A stretch of DNA of 64,000 nt from Anniella stebbinsi (taxonomy: Eukaryota; Chordata; Lepidosauria; Squamata; Anniellidae): NCBI GenBank assembly GCA_029215795.1, contig JARDYH010000002.1, positions 296,143,973 through 296,207,972 on the forward strand, read 5' to 3'. How positions within the stretch are numbered: the stretch's first letter is position 1; the number at the start of each line of letters is the position of its first letter. The notes under the pieces were generated by a model that had not been told where the DNA came from, made no database searches, and saw only the letters and a list, made by a program, of their open reading frames with translations. This document shows positions 10,764 through 24,149 of the stretch, piece after piece. A program made the translations under genes and the position numbers.

Positions 10764-11300
10764 GTAAGGTGGAAAGAAGATACACTTAAGTCACATGCCA
10801 GTGAGGGAGGGGGAAGGAAAAGTTTCTGTTGGCAAACTCCTAAGAAATAGTGTGAGGACTTTTGCATCATGCACAAAAAAAAAATCAGAAAGTGTTGATA
10901 AAAGGGGAAGGTGAGCGGTTTGCATACACCTACAAGGGTCCTTGAATTTTTGGTTTGGTTTATTAGCCACTGATCTAGTTGTTCTGTTCCTCATGCTGAA
11001 CTCTTGAAGAAAACTGTAGCAGCACTGTTGCTTTTGGCAGCCTTCTGGAATTTTTGATCTTAGGGAAAGCAAAATGTGAGGGTAGCCAAATATGTACCTT
11101 GGTTGTCAGGAAAGCTGATTTTCATAATCTCAGAAAAATGCTAGGTTGCATTCCATAGTTAGATATAAAAATGGGGAATTGAACCCAAGATGTGTTGGAA
11201 TTCCAGATGAGAAAGAGTACTAATGGTGCAATTGCAAATAATTCCAGTGAGAGAGAAAAATGGGAGTCATCTAAAAACACCAATGTGTCTGCTCAGAAAG
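10764..11300 (+). other. Start of PDZD8-like intron 1, unassigned
   Basis: Begins with a strong donor GTAAGG. No recognisable repeat or gene in the first 500 bases. Confidence 0.6.
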
Positions 11301-12245
11301 CTTAGTGATGAGATGAAAGGACATATATAAGAAATAGAAGGAGGGGCAGGTGACCAAGGACAGATACAAACAAGTAGCCAAGACTTGTAGGGACAATATT
11401 GGGGAAAACTAAAGCTCAAAATGAGCTGAGTCTGGCAAGAGATATTAAGAGCAGCAAAATGAGATTTTTCAGGTGTCTTTGAAGGAAGAAGACTAGGGCT
11501 GCTTCTCAGTAAGGATTGTGAAATGTTGATGAGTGAAAAAAAGATGGTAGAAATGCTCAGCTTCTATTTTGCTCCATGCTTTTCCTAAAAGGGGAACTGT
11601 GCAGTCTCACTTAAGTAGCACAACTGGTGAGAGGGTCAGAATTGCAGTTCAAGATCGATAAGGAGTCGATCAGGAAATAACTAGCTACCTTAAATGAGTT
11701 CCAGTCTTCAGGGCCAGACGAATTGCTGATGTACTCTCAGAATCTTTATCATCTATGAGAAATCTTGGCAAACAGGTGAGGTGTATTGGCTCTGGAGACA
11801 GGGAAATGGCCCAATCTTCAAAGAGAGGGGTTTGGAGAGAATCAAGAGAACCATAGACCAATCAGTCTAACTTTGATTGCAGAGAATTTACTAGAACAGA
11901 ACAAAGAGGTCAGCTTGTAAGTGTCTTGGATAACAATGCAGTGATCAGTAGAAGCCAGAATGGATTTGTCAAGTAAGAGCAGAGAATTATTTTCTGCTGC
12001 CTCAGAAGCCAGGACTGGATATAATGGGCGTAAGTAGGTTTCAGTTGAATGTTAGAAGAAATGTATTAATGATTAGAGCAGTTTGACAATAGAAATAATT
12101 AATGGGGGGGCAGGCTTTCCCCCAATGGAAGTATTTGAACAGAGGCTGAATGACCATCTGTTAGAGATGCTAGCTCTAGATTTGCTGGGAGGTTGACTCA
12201 AAGGCCTACAAGGCTCCCTCCAACTCTGTGAACTGTTAATTCTGC
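11300..12245 (+). mobile_element. CR1-type LINE fragment in intron 1
   Basis: Heavily decayed, in the sense orientation of the host gene. Phrases typical of CR1-type ORF2 are readable across frames: 'gagctgagtctggcaagaga', 'cagggccagacgaattgctg' (the SGPDEL region of the RT), and 'aatgcagtgatcagtagaagcc' followed by 'cagaatggattt' (AVISRSQNGF). The 3' end at 12110-12240 resembles the family terminus ('acctgttagagatgct', 'ggctccctccaactctgtga'-like). Many stops; inactive. Confidence 0.7.
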
Positions 12246-12838
12246 AGAAAACGAGATGTCCCCTCCTCAGTTCTCTGTAGAGAAAAGAACAAGTGTTCTT
12301 TCTTTTTCAAGAGGTGTCAACAACTCCTCATTGCTGATGCTCCATCCTTTGGAAGTCTAGTAAGAAAAATGACCCCTTTGTATTCTCTGAACTACAGAGC
12401 TCTGAGGAAAGGAGGGACACTTCTGCCTATATGTTGGCCTATATGTTGTCATTCAGTTGGTCTTCCTTAGTTTATGAATAACTCAAGAGAGGTATCTTTG
12501 TGCTGAGTATGTGGGGCAAAAACACTGGAGTGGATTCATAAGTTGGTTACAAATTGCAAGGGTGCAAAAAATATTGTAAACCTCAGGAACTTGCTAAATT
12601 TTTAAAGAGAGGTGGCTGTGATTTCCTTTTAGTATGTATGGGTTCTTTACAAAGTAAATAAGAAAAGAATTGCTGCCCATCTAGTGTCAGCTGCTCTTAT
12701 TCCTGACCAATTTGTTTACTTTTGACATTTAAAACAACACTTTTTGTACATTTATACTATATTCAAAAATAATATCCTTGTATTCTGGTAGTATGTAGTT
12801 GAAATCAGCTGCCTCTCACAACTGGCTTAGTATTCTTG
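12246..12838. other. Intron 1, unassigned
   Basis: No recognisable gene or repeat. Confidence 0.4.
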
Positions 12839-12940
12839 GCATGCAGTTCTGTACTTGCTTACTTGGGACTAAGTCCCATTGAACTCAATGGGACATAATT
12901 CTATGTAGACCTGTATAGGACTGTGCTGTTAATCACTAAC
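12839..12940. repeat. Short foldback repeat (AAGTCCCATTGAACTCAATGG type)
   Basis: The central 'tcccattgaactcaatggga' is an almost perfect palindrome. The flanking 'cagttctgtacttgcttac' and 'gtagacctgtataggactg' segments form diverged inverted arms. This belongs to a dispersed foldback family seen in more diverged form at about 21420-21490, 25892-26165 and 28825-28890. Confidence 0.6.
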
Positions 12941-15270
12941 ATGAGTGGAAATTTTACTTCACCCATAAGTTGTATTGAAAAGAGTTATTTGCCCCTCTCT
13001 GCTGTGTACCTGATCTTCTGAAGAGAATGCAACCCCATCTAGAACACTTTGTACTCCAAATCCTAGTTTGGCCTTTCTACTGACCAACTGGACCTCCATC
13101 TTTTTTTAATTAAACCTCAATTTATTCACTTACTTCTGTGATGTTAGGCCAGTTGTGGGGAACCTGTGCCAAATTGACGCCAATCGAGCAAGCATGTTGG
13201 GGGCTACATGCCAACAGTGGTTGGAGCCACCCCCACTACTGGCATGTGCCCCCCTGACATGCATGCCCAGGCCCTATTCATATACACACAAAGCTGATTT
13301 CACTTGCATGTTAGACATACTGGGTTAAATCACCAGAAATAGCAACTCCCAATTGAGCTGGCTTGGCTCACCCCTTGCCTGACCTGATGGGAAGGGCAAG
13401 GGATGAATGAAGATGTCTGAGCTGCTGCCTCAAGGCGACTGATCTGTGGATCTCCTGTCCCCTTTGCGTTACCCAAGGGGATGGGGCTTGGGGAATGGGC
13501 CTCACTGGAGGCATTTGACAGCCGAATGGGGAGGGCTGACATGGGTAGAGGTTCCACACCCTTGTTTTAGACTGTTGCTCTTCTCTATGGTGCAGGTAGC
13601 ATAGCTGTGGTGTTGCAGCGGTGTTGCATAATTGTGCTAGCCCCGCTTCTTAATATGCCTTTGTGTGTGTGCAGCCTTGATTTAAAAAGTGAGTGATTTC
13701 AGGCTCTCTGGGTGAAAATGAGCAAGTTATGATGCTATTATCTTGCTAGTATCTTCCTTTTGTTTTAGTACATCTCTCTTGAACATGGGGTTCACATTGA
13801 AATATTTTCACTGAGTTCCCATTAAAATTATAAGCAGTGTATTTTCCACTTTAGAATAAATCTGGTCTGAATTGTACTCTCGATCTATTGGTTTAGCTCT
13901 AGTCATATGAATTCTGATGAATCACATGGGTTTGGTTTTCACATTTTTAGAAAATAGTATTGCAGGGATTATTTCACTCTGTCCGAATTCCTGGTGATAC
14001 TGTCTAGGATTCCAATTTCCAGTTTGCATTTAGGTTTTTCAGCTTCTTCCCCCTGGCAGTAGTTCTTTGTGTTCCTTGAAAAGTTCCCCTGAAGATGGAG
14101 GCTCTCTAGAAGAGCATGTCATGAGTTATAAGTGTATATTACCAGAAGTAAAAAATCTACATCCTATATGCACAGGAATACTTTGCGTATACACTTGTAC
14201 ACCTCTGAAACTTTCCCCTCATACTAAAGTAGCATTGGGAGCTTACTTAGTTCATAATTCTTTTGCTTCTGTTTAGTTCACATACAAAATATATCTAATT
14301 GAAAAACTGGTGGATGCAGTCCCTCTATCTGCCTATTTCCTAGAAACAAGAGTGGGAAGAAGGTAGACAGTGTAACTGGCTAGTTTCTGGCAGACCAACT
14401 ACTATTTATTGTTGATGGGATTGTTTCAAAGAATTCTGGATACAATTGCCCTTAATCTGAACCAGTAAGACACTTTGGGCAGCTCTCAGGGGGCTCAGGC
14501 GGCTGCAGGCATTCACGGAATGTTCAGTGCCCAATCCATGGACTTGCATGTCCTGGAGCACATGGACAGGCGGGTGATCACGCAGCTGGGTGGGCGATCA
14601 TGGTGGCAGCAGGAAGGCCACGAGTGCCCATTGTTCCTGTGCCCTGGTAAATCCACCCCTCCCAGGCTCTTTCCCAGCTGCTGGGTCCTGGGGCTGTGGC
14701 CTAGAATGGCGATTCAGTCAGAAAATGGCCGCTTCGGCTTTGGAAATCCGAAGCTGAAGCTTGCACAGCCCTACTAATGAACAGTACTTACTACAAGTGT
14801 AGGACTTAAGGATGGAGGGAATTACAATAGGCAGCCTGTTTATAAATTAATAAGATTGAAGAGAAACAGGGTAGTAGTTACTCCACTTTAAAGAGGTACT
14901 TCAATGAAGATCATCAAGGGAAGAAGTAAAATCGAAAACATTATGCACAAAACATTGCATGAGATGGGTGTTTCACTTTAAGAAGCGACTAAAATGTCAA
15001 AAGTGTTGGAAGTTCTGAAAAGAATAAATGTAGAGTACGAAAACTTAACAAGTTACCTGCACATTTGCCAGCCCCTCATGCATAGTATAAATGTAATTTG
15101 GGGGACGAACAGAGAAAAGTAGGAGGCTATAGTAGCAGGAATGTATGTTCTATGTTTAAAACTAATGTGAAAAGCTGATGAAAATCAGATATACCATGAC
15201 TTCCTTTTAAGAAAACTGTTTTGATGGAAATGTTAGAATAGCCTGTAGCAACTTTCCTAAGGATTACTTA
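12941..15270. other. Intron 1, mostly unassigned
   Basis: A 'tgtggggaacctgtgcc' segment near 13153 resembles the start of a common foldback repeat. The ORFs at 13330-13559 and 14475-14777 show no domain and no conserved splice structure. Nothing else recognised. Confidence 0.4.
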
Positions 15271-15391
15271 AGGGCACAGTCCTGTGCACGTTTAGATAGA
15301 AAAAAGCCCAACAACTTCCAGCCTACTAGCTGGAGCATGCTGGGATTTGTGTGAGTTTTTTCTTCTAAAAACTCATAGGATTGCACCCTGA
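15271..15391. mobile_element. Foldback MITE, TGCAATCCTATGC family, copy 1
   Basis: The left arm (GCACAGTCCTGTGCACGTTT then AGATAGAAAAAAG) and the right arm (CTTCTAAAAACTCATAGG then ATTGCACC) are diverged inverted repeats around 'aacttccagc...gctggagcatgctggga'. The same arrangement occurs at 36684-36785 and 39906-40019. Confidence 0.7.
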
Positions 15392-16034
15392 GTCAACTTT
15401 GACCTAATCAAAGTCAGCAAGTTGCACACATGCTGATTGTAAGAAGTTTATGGATATAGAATGGTAAATAATTATTTGATTGTTTATGTAGTTTTGCATT
15501 CTGTTCTCCAACAGCTAGTAAGTACTGACATTTAAGAAGCACACACTCTGAAACTGCTTTTGAGTATACTTTGTGTGGGTTTTGTTGACTATAATTTACT
15601 ACAGACTGAATAAAATGTTGAGTGATTTGCTCAAGGAAATACTAATTAGCACTTAAATGTGATTACCAGGAAAAATAAACTTACCAAAAGTAGAAAGTTC
15701 TTTTAATCGGGGCAATATGTTCTCTGGGGCAAGCATCTATTGTATTAAAGGTGACATGCAAGGTTTTATTCTCTAAAACCTGTTTTGTGAATGTGCATGT
15801 TCAACAACATGGCATTCAAAGGGGGAAAGCCTTTGTCTCCCGTGCAGATCTTTCTTGTGGTAAATGGATAAGTAGTGCTGGCTAAATACATATTTTAATA
15901 ACATTAGTTATGTGTCACTTTATTCTGCATCTGTGGTCTCCTATATTTGGTACACTGTTACAAGAAGTTCTACAAAGAAATTACTGGATGGATATAATTG
16001 TGCTAGCTGTGGAAGAAAAAGTTAAGAACTTAGT
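15392..16034. other. Intron 1, unassigned
   Basis: No recognisable feature. Confidence 0.4.
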
Positions 16035-16395
16035 AGAGTCCTGCTAGATCAGAATATGGTCTGTCTAATCCAGCATCCTGTTTCACTCAATGGAGAATCA
16101 GATGCCTCTGTGAAGTCTACAAGTAGACATGAAGCCCCTCTCCTGTTGTTGTTCCCTATCAACTGGCGTATTATCTCAACTGGCGTATTATCTCAGATCT
16201 TGGCCATGGATGTGTCTAATCTCCTTTTCAAAATATCTAAAGTAGTGGCAGCCATCACACCCTGTGGCAGTGAGTTCCATAAATTTATTGTGTGTATAAA
16301 TACATCAACCTCTAGCTTGTTTTGCCTTTCTTGCCATTTTTTTTGTAAAGTAAAAAGCCCCAAACATAGCAGCCTTTCCTCATAGGTAATCCAGC
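16035..16395 (-). mobile_element. CR1-type LINE 3' fragment
   Basis: The + strand reads 'ctgctagatcagaatatggtctg' and 'gtggcagccatcacaccctg', continuing to 'gcctttcctcataggt'. This parallels the 3' region of the CR1 copy at 7862-8400 ('gaacaggtccatctagtcc', 'ggtggccatcactacatcg', 'ctttcctcatagggga'). The element therefore lies on the minus strand. Confidence 0.75.
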
Positions 16396-19300
16396 CCTAT
16401 TTTTAAAAGAGTCATACATGAGTTACCTTTTAGTTGATAAGAACACACATGTTGAGAAACAGTATTGTTGGCATCCAGATGCTAAATAGCACTTTTAAGT
16501 GCATGCTTTTGCTTCTGATCATGAATGAGGATTCCACCCTGGATGTATAACCAAAACCTGGGTGGGTGAACAGAGAGGGGGCTCTCCTGGTTGTGTCCAC
16601 CTGGGTTCTTGGTGCAGCACAAAGCATGCTCAAAGAGTGGGGTGGGTATCACTGCGGTCTACAGGAATTATATCTTTCTCTCCAGATTTCCTGTCCGGTT
16701 GATTTCTGGTCTAGAGTGCCTGTATCTTGCATTGGGTGAGTGGGGTAGATTAGGAATTCTGCAATTCACTGCCCAGCAGTTTCCCTGCATGAACTGACAG
16801 AAGTAGTACTGAATTTGGTGTTGAGTTCCCCCAGGCTGATGGATCCATTTGGTTTCCAGATGTTTCTGCAGTATTTTTCAGATGACAAGACTGGTGCTCC
16901 TGTTGAAGATCTTGTCAACCTATGGAAAATATGACCAGGGTGGTTGGCACAATCAGTCCTGAACATCTTCTCTTACTTAGCGCATTCTGGATGGTGTCAT
17001 GGTATTCTCCATAGCATAAGGCAACGAAGCAAGCTGGAAGATTACTAGACCACAAGTGGAGACTCCTGATGAATGCAATTGAATACTAGTACATGATCCA
17101 TATCGAGCCTACTTAGTAGCAGTGAAGTCAACGAAGGAGTGCTATTTCACTGCCTCCATTAGATCCTATCTATACTGACTGGCAGACCTTTCCAGATAGT
17201 TTGGGGTGTATTATATGCTGGCCAGAAGGAGGTCGTTGCATCTTTTGGGACCTTGTATCCATTGTTTTAGCAAATCAATCTCATGAGGTGTCCAGTTTTA
17301 GGGAAAAGCCTCAGAAGTAAGCAATGACTCAGCAGTTTCTTCCCCAAGCTGCACCTACTCTCCCCTGCAGAGGAAAGCTCTAATTTCTGATCAGCAGCTG
17401 ATAAACTGCCTGGCTGGAGACCAGAGCATGAGGAAGAAGCTGACGGGCTGGATGGGGAATCCATGTGGGCCATATTCAACTTGTGGGCTGAAGGTTCCCT
17501 ATCTATGCCATAATTGTTTTGTGCTTAGAACAACTTCCACTATTGACTTTTTACATTCCTTAGCAGGTTTTGAAGTAATTGCCCATGAGTTGTAGGAGAC
17601 ACAACAGGAAAACCTGTCCATTGTTCATAAGAAAGCACTTCATTGAGAATGTTTGTTTGTTGGTAGGTGCTTATAGATCAGAGATGCACAGCTTTTGGGG
17701 TTCTGAGGGCTATATCATGTGTCTGCTGGGCATTACACATGTGTGCACATGCACATTCAGTTCACACACTGCTTGTTCACTCAAATTCAACTCCTGCCCA
17801 AGAGCATATCAGAGGCCTGGCACCTGCCTTGGTCAGATAAAACTAACACTCCTCCCAGAAACCTCAGTTCTCAAGCCAGCCATCTAGAAATTCTAGCTCC
17901 TAGCCTTTCTCCCTCCTCTAATCCACTTTCTTGCTGAAAGATCCTGACATCCCACACTGTCTTACCTGGACCTTTTTTAGCAACAAAAAACGGGGAGGGG
18001 AAAGTTGGGAACGCTATAGGAACAGACTCTATGCTTGCTGCATTGAACTCCCATTCCTAGAACATCCTAGGAAGCAGGCAAGAGCCTTGGAGTGTTGCTT
18101 CCTAAGATGCTCCAGGGATGTTATAGGAATGACATTCCAGGGCAAGAACCACGGAGAAAGCTATTTTGCTGTTCTGGGTGAATGGAGCACCAAGCAGGGT
18201 TGGAAGGGGGTGCACATTTCACACCCCTGTTATAGATGTTGATGATTAGTGACATGCCCTTGAGGCTTTTCCTGTGGAATTCCATGTATCTTTAGTGCAC
18301 CTCTGAATTCCCTGGGAAAGATCATGGAGAGATCTGGGGTGAGATACCACTTATGTTGCTGATTTTTAAAAAAAAACAACAAAAAACTTATTTGAGTACA
18401 AACAACAACAAACAACTATTCTGGGAAAACGTTTAACATGATAAATAAAAAAAACTTACTTTGAACTCTACTTTTACAACCTCAGTAATTGTGTGCTAGC
18501 TTAAAAGCAAGGATGCAAGCTGGAAGGACATTTCCTGAAACTAGAATAAAATCCTAGTATGTAATTTTCCTTCAGCTATCATTTATTTCCTTTGTAATGT
18601 AACAAAGGTATAAAATTAGTTGTCTAGCATCCAAACCTTAAACATACAGATGTCCATTGACATGTCTGGAACTTTTTTCCAAGTATGTAGTAAAGTGTAG
18701 TTTGTTAAAACTTTTAGTTATGCCTGGTGTTTATTTTGCTTTTTGGTTTAGGTCAGTATGGGAAATTTTGCAACCTCTGTCTCTTTGGCTGTGTGGTCTA
18801 GTTCTCTCACATACACTCTAGTTTCTGTCACTTCTTTCTAAGGCCTACCTCCATAAGCCCTTCACACCTGCTACCACCAATTGCCATCTTGCAATTTAGG
18901 AATTGATTTCTGCTTTTAGCTCACCTTTTACACTTGGTTCTATGAAAACTTATTTCTATATCAGTCAAATGGGAAATCTGACAGCTGCTGTATTTTCTAA
19001 TTCAAGGTCTTGCGAGTTCATCCATTAGATACCTAATCTGCTTAGCACAGATAAATCAGTGAGGGAGTTCTGTATATATTAAGGACGTTAAGTCTGTTAC
19101 ATAAAAGGGGAAAACTTTTTGTTGCACTAGAGAAATATGATTTTAACTTGTATGTTATTTCAAACTGAAATATGCATGTTTTGCAATATGGATCTATGAG
19201 TTTAAATTTAAGCCATGTTTTAAAGTTTGGATGTCAGTATGATCTTTACCTAGTATGGCATATTTTATCTGACAGTTATCTGCTTACAGCATCTCTAAGA

Positions 19301-19440
19301 AATAAGGTGAATCCTCATTGCACTTACATACATGCTATTTCCTCAGAACTTTCTAATTCAAGATTAATACACTTTTACCTTGCCTCTGTTGAATATCACA
19401 TTGTATTTATAAGAGATAGTGTAGTGTAGATACACACCCA
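16396..19440. other. Intron 1, mostly unassigned
   Basis: Only short ORFs without domains (for example 17579-17887 and 17931-18242). An A-rich low-complexity stretch lies at 18366-18460. No gene recognised. Confidence 0.4.
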
Positions 19441-19443
19441 CTC

Positions 19444-19444
<1 letters not shown>

Positions 19445-19476
<32 letters not shown>
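19445..19476. repeat. (CA)n microsatellite
   Basis: Sixteen uninterrupted AC units. Confidence 0.95.
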
Positions 19477-19479
<3 letters not shown>

Positions 19480-19969
19480 CAACACAAAATGAATCGGAGT
19501 CAACAAAATTACTTTGGAGGCATATATCTTATTTATTAAATATTTGGGGGGCAAGCAATGCTGAGTATATCAGAGATTGCTACAGAGATGTTATAGTAGG
19601 TCATGTGTCACTTAGCTAACCAGTGTCGGGCTGAACAATATATATATCAAGTAAACTAGCTAATTGGAGAAGACCCTTTCTGGAATCAATATGTTCATCT
19701 TCTACCTTACTGTATTCTGAAAGTTGCCAGTATATTACACAGAAAGCATAAGCCACAAATAGTTTATGTTCTTTGCTTTTGAGACAGTTCTTTATGAAGC
19801 TATATTTAACATAACCAGCATCTACACTGTAATGTGCTTTTGGTACTGATGCCTCATAAGTTAGTTGACTGAGTTGCTGTGATGGAATGGAACATTCCAA
19901 CTGCTCAGGGAACCAAGGTCTCTGTAACAAAAGGCCCATTGCCCAGGTTATGAAAAAATGGTCAACATG

Positions 19970-19971
<2 letters not shown>

Positions 19972-20011
<40 letters not shown>

Positions 20012-20150
20012 ATTTGTATACTGCCCCATAGCTGAAGCTATACAATATACACATACATACAATATACACATACATGTAAAACCACTATAATAACTTAAAA
20101 AGCTATAAGCCCAAAAAACAAAACAGACCCAGCTGCATGTCTTTGCTTAA
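19972..20150. repeat. (ATT)n microsatellite with LINE/SINE-type tail
   Basis: An ATT run (19972-20010) followed by 'gtatactgccccatagctgaagct', the same tail as at 970-1010, then an A-rich segment. Interpreted as the 3' end of a retroposed copy. Confidence 0.6.
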
Positions 20151-21420
20151 GACCTCTTACATATTTTATTTTTTAAAAAGTGTATGATGTAAGCAAAGGA
20201 CTGGAAGTCTTACTAGGAAGAGTCCCCAGAGAATAGGGACCCTAAGGATTAGAAGCTCAGAGGCAAGATAGCTGGAAGAAAGCAGAGTGATAGGAACCTG
20301 AGGGATAGGCAGGTGGCAGATACAAGAAATTTGAGGAAAAGGCTGGCAGGGCGTGGGCTGGGGAACCAAGGGGTTATAGGATTGCCAGATGTTTGACCTG
20401 AGAGAACTGCTATGCCTTTAAGAATTGCATAGAAGGGGGATTCCACCAACTGTTGATTCAACTGTTACATTTGATTGAATAATCATGAACGGTTGGTGAG
20501 GACAAAGCTGCAAAAAGGTGTAGTACTGAATTTCACATATTTTTAACATAATGCCGATTCTTTGGCAAAAGGTAGTTGATCTATTTGTAAAGAAGATGAC
20601 AGATTCTGAAATTTAAATCTAAATTTAATCTGAAATATTAAATTTAGATTGCAATTTAAGTCAATATTATCACTCTCCAAGACAATATTGAGAGAGATTT
20701 GCCCGTAGATATCTTAGAATGTAACAAATCCGCTTCTTGGAAATGAGGCAAAATTTTGTTAGGATGCTCAACTCTGGGCCACATTTTCTATTTTCTGTAG
20801 CTCTTGTTGCAGTTACAGAGAAGTTCTAGATTTTGTGGTAAGATATATCATCAGCACCATGGATTGGATCTGGAGGCTGCTTTAGTGGAAGGCCACTTAC
20901 ACAATGAATCTTTCCATTTCCCTGCAAGTGTAAAGAGACTTTGCCTGATGTTTGGCAATTACCCCTCCCTCTGCAGCCCCACTGTTCAAAAGGGTTCCCT
21001 GACCCTTCGGAGAGGCTTTTCTGGAGACATGGGAAGTGATGAAGAAGAGTCATTGTGTGAGTTAACTAGTTGGTCTTTATTTTAAGTAAAGAGTGCATAG
21101 AATTTGCAACTTTAGTTGAGATCATATTGGCATCACTTAATTTCTGTTTTCCATGGTACCTTCTTAAAAGATGTTGTATATTGAGAATCTGGGGTGAGAT
21201 TTTGGGTAAGTTGTTAAGTCTGTGTGTTGAAAAATGTTGTGTGCTAAAAAAAAAGTAGCAATGGGAAATTTGTAGTAGTTTAGCAAACTTGTAAAAGTAA
21301 AAATATCAAGTATATTTAAGAAGTTATGCATGTTCATATAATGATTGTATTGGCACTCATAACTGGAAATTTAACTGGCCACACGTTGCAAATTACATTA
21401 TGGCAGCATATCTATGTACA
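20151..21420. other. Intron 1, unassigned
   Basis: Contains a short AT-rich local palindrome near 20610-20655 (AATTTAAATCTAAATTTAATC and its inverse). No gene recognised. Confidence 0.4.
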
Positions 21421-21549
21421 TTTAATTAGGAAGTTAGACTGAAGTTTTATATCCACTTACATAGGAGTAAGTCTCATTGTTTTAAGATTTACTGTTTTAA
21501 TTTCTGCTGTATCTGACTATCGTTTTAGTTTTTGCATCCATATCACATT

Positions 21550-21655
21550 TTATGGTGTTTTGTTATGTCTATTGGTTTTATAACGTTCTGCTGTGTTTGT
21601 GATTTACAATGACTAGAAAAACATATTTTTGAGGCATTAAATAAATGAACTTCTG
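21550..21655 (+). mobile_element. L2-like LINE 3' tail
   Basis: The T/G-rich stretch ending 'gacttacaatgactagaaaa...attaaataaatgaac'-like resembles the 3' terminus of L2-type LINEs (a gtttaaaccgccc...aataaataaa pattern), here strongly diverged. Similar tails lie at 24150-24240, 24430-24495, 45560-45690 and 57765-58105. Confidence 0.45.
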
Positions 21656-21780
21656 AGCAAATTTGTAAGGATTGTGTTGCAAGTTCCATTGAACTCAGTT
21701 GGATTTGCTTCTGAATAAACATAAAGAGGGGTCAGGCTGCATCTATCTTCCTGTTGTAGTAGCCAAGAGTGAATAGTAGT

Positions 21781-21850
21781 TGAGGCAGTGTGGTGTAACG
21801 ATTAGTGTTGAGCTAGAACAAGAGAAACCTGGGTTCAAATGCACATGTTG
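21781..21850 (+). mobile_element. tRNA-derived SINE head
   Basis: The segment begins 'gaggcagtgtggtgtaacg' with a Box A-like TAACGATTAGTG and a Box B-like GGGTTCAAATG spaced as in a tRNA-derived promoter. It resembles the head of MIR/CORE-type vertebrate SINEs. The 3' body is not recognisable. Confidence 0.65.
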
Positions 21851-22755
21851 CCTTCCCTTAAATACAAGATGGCTGAGGCTTCTTTTTTTTCTTTTTGAAA
21901 ACAAAAAAGCGTTGATACCACTTCGAGCAATGGGTTGGCTGCTCTGGGGCTTTCCTTTAGGAAGATTCTTTGACCAATGGAAGCAGCCATCTTTTGTCCA
22001 AAGTATGTTGCCTTCCTGACGTAGCATCGTTCCAGAAGCATGTTATCCCTGTTTGAAGCAGGAGCAAACTATTTTTTATTTTAAGAGGTGGGGGCAGGGA
22101 GAGAACCCTCAGCTACTTTGTATTTAAGGTATGACGACATTTCTTTAAATTTTCCCACCCCTGAAAGTCGCAGAACCCACCCACCCTTTGCAGGAATGAA
22201 TGATCCCCAAAAGTTTAAATCTGTGTATAAGATACTAGGCTCAACAAGAACATAAATGAATTCATAATCTGCTCCAAAAGTAGTCTAGTCTAGACACTTT
22301 ATATTTGAAAGGTTTAGTATATGTGGGTAATTTTTAAAGCTAACTGTCTGATACAAAATACTGAATAGAAAGAAAAGTAACTATTGCACTGTCTGGGACT
22401 GAAGCTGCCTAGTAGATGGCTGTCTTTGTGTTCTCTGGGCACAGCACTGTAGTAATTTCTTTATTATATTAGGCAGTTCTGTTGCTTGCTTGCCTGCATG
22501 GAACATATACAACCGATGGTAGTCTCTGGGAGAGCGCAGGAGGGTGGCAATTTTTGATACCAGTTGACCATGGTATTCTTCTAGTGATGTGGGGTAGAAA
22601 AGTTTCCAGTGCTTTATTTTTTCTCTGGAAAATTTTCTGTTTTATATGAGCATTAGTATGCCAATTGCAAATACAGTATTAGGCAAGCTTGGCAGTTTCA
22701 ATGTTGTAATTAATGTTTTTTCATGAGATTATCCCTAACAAGTTAGTTAGACAAG
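21851..22755. other. Intron 1, unassigned
   Basis: No recognisable gene; short domain-less ORFs only. Confidence 0.4.
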
Positions 22756-22756
22756 A

Positions 22757-22789
<33 letters not shown>

Positions 22790-22802
22790 CGCGCGCGCGT
22801 GT
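22756..22802. repeat. Compound (AT)n(GT)n(GC)n microsatellite
   Basis: Three alternating purine-pyrimidine blocks in series. Such tracts favour left-handed DNA. Confidence 0.9.
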
Positions 22803-24149
22803 GAAATGGAACTAAAAAATATTGACAGTAAAACTGAAGATGATCCAACAACTTTAGAGCTCCATAACCCTAGTGATTTAGTGCATTCTTGCTGTGCTTG
22901 GTGTGTGGATTTGCAACACGGTACTCACATACAACGTCTGAATCTCTGCAGAGACAGGATTGTACTCCCTTGATGCCCCCAAAGAGCCAGACTAAAGGGT
23001 TGTTCCATTTTTGCCCAGCAGAAAGGTGGTTTTGTTGAAGTACTCATTTGACAGGACCTGACGGGAGGGAGAAGGGGAGAGTGGAGTAGAGTGGAAGAGC
23101 AAAGAAGCAAAAGAGCAGCTATTCAGGTGAAAGCGATCATAAGCTTGACGCACTGGTAAAAAAACACTAAGGCAAACGGGGGGGGGGGGGGATTAGGTGT
23201 GACGGAAGTCTTTGTGGAAGAGAGTTGAACTCTGTTGAAATAGAGTGAAATAGAGTGGTTGGCAGCATATCATGCACTTGGTGTATCAGCAATTTTTAAT
23301 TTGCAGTTTTTGCCCTTTAAATTTAAAAAAATATAAGGGGAAGTACATGCTATTGGGCAATATCCAATGCTGACACTGCACTAATGCCATTGATGTATGA
23401 GTAGTCTGAGTGAGTGATCTCTACTGCAAAATCAATAGAGTATGCTGGACACTACCTTTAAATTTGTACAAGTATTCCAGTTAAAAATCTATATAATATA
23501 ATATTTAAATCACATCAGGTGTCGCTTCATTTCCCCCCTCAAATATTTCAAGTCAGATACTTGTGGCATATTGGACAAAGAATGAGAATAACATAGGACA
23601 TTTTTTTTAGCTTTGTCATTTACTAAATACAAGTTCCTGCACAACCGTTGTGTTGTGTGGCGAGCTCTGCGGAGTTCTGTAATGCATTGAGTTGGCTTTT
23701 CCCACTGGCTACAGAGTTCTCTGGCAAGAGCAGTGAAAGGGAGTCCCACTCTAGGAGAGCCTCCGGGGTTTGTTTGTTTTTCAGCAATGGCTGATGGGAT
23801 ACCATCAGGAGGATGGGTGGTGTAGAGAGAGGGCAGAGGAACTGTCACTCAAACGCCATGTTGACTTTTACTCAACTCCACGGTAGCCCACATTCACACA
23901 ACAGTGAAGTTAGAACATGTTATGTGGGGAGTTCCCCTGAAAAATCAACCATTGAGTGGAGTTTTTGCACCGCTGTCTGAATGGGCCACTGTGTATGATC
24001 AGGCAGTTTGACTACCTATTCTCATATGATCCTGCCCATTTACTAAGGTTATCAGCTAAGGCTGTGCTCCAAATATTCGTATCTTTGTGTAGGGTAGGTG
24101 GCTACCAGTTCACTGATGGCTGCTAGTGAACATCCTTAATGTTTCTTGG
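22803..24149. other. Intron 1, unassigned
   Basis: Holds a G13 homopolymer near 23179-23191. The 23510-23848 minus-strand ORF shows no recognisable domain. Confidence 0.4.
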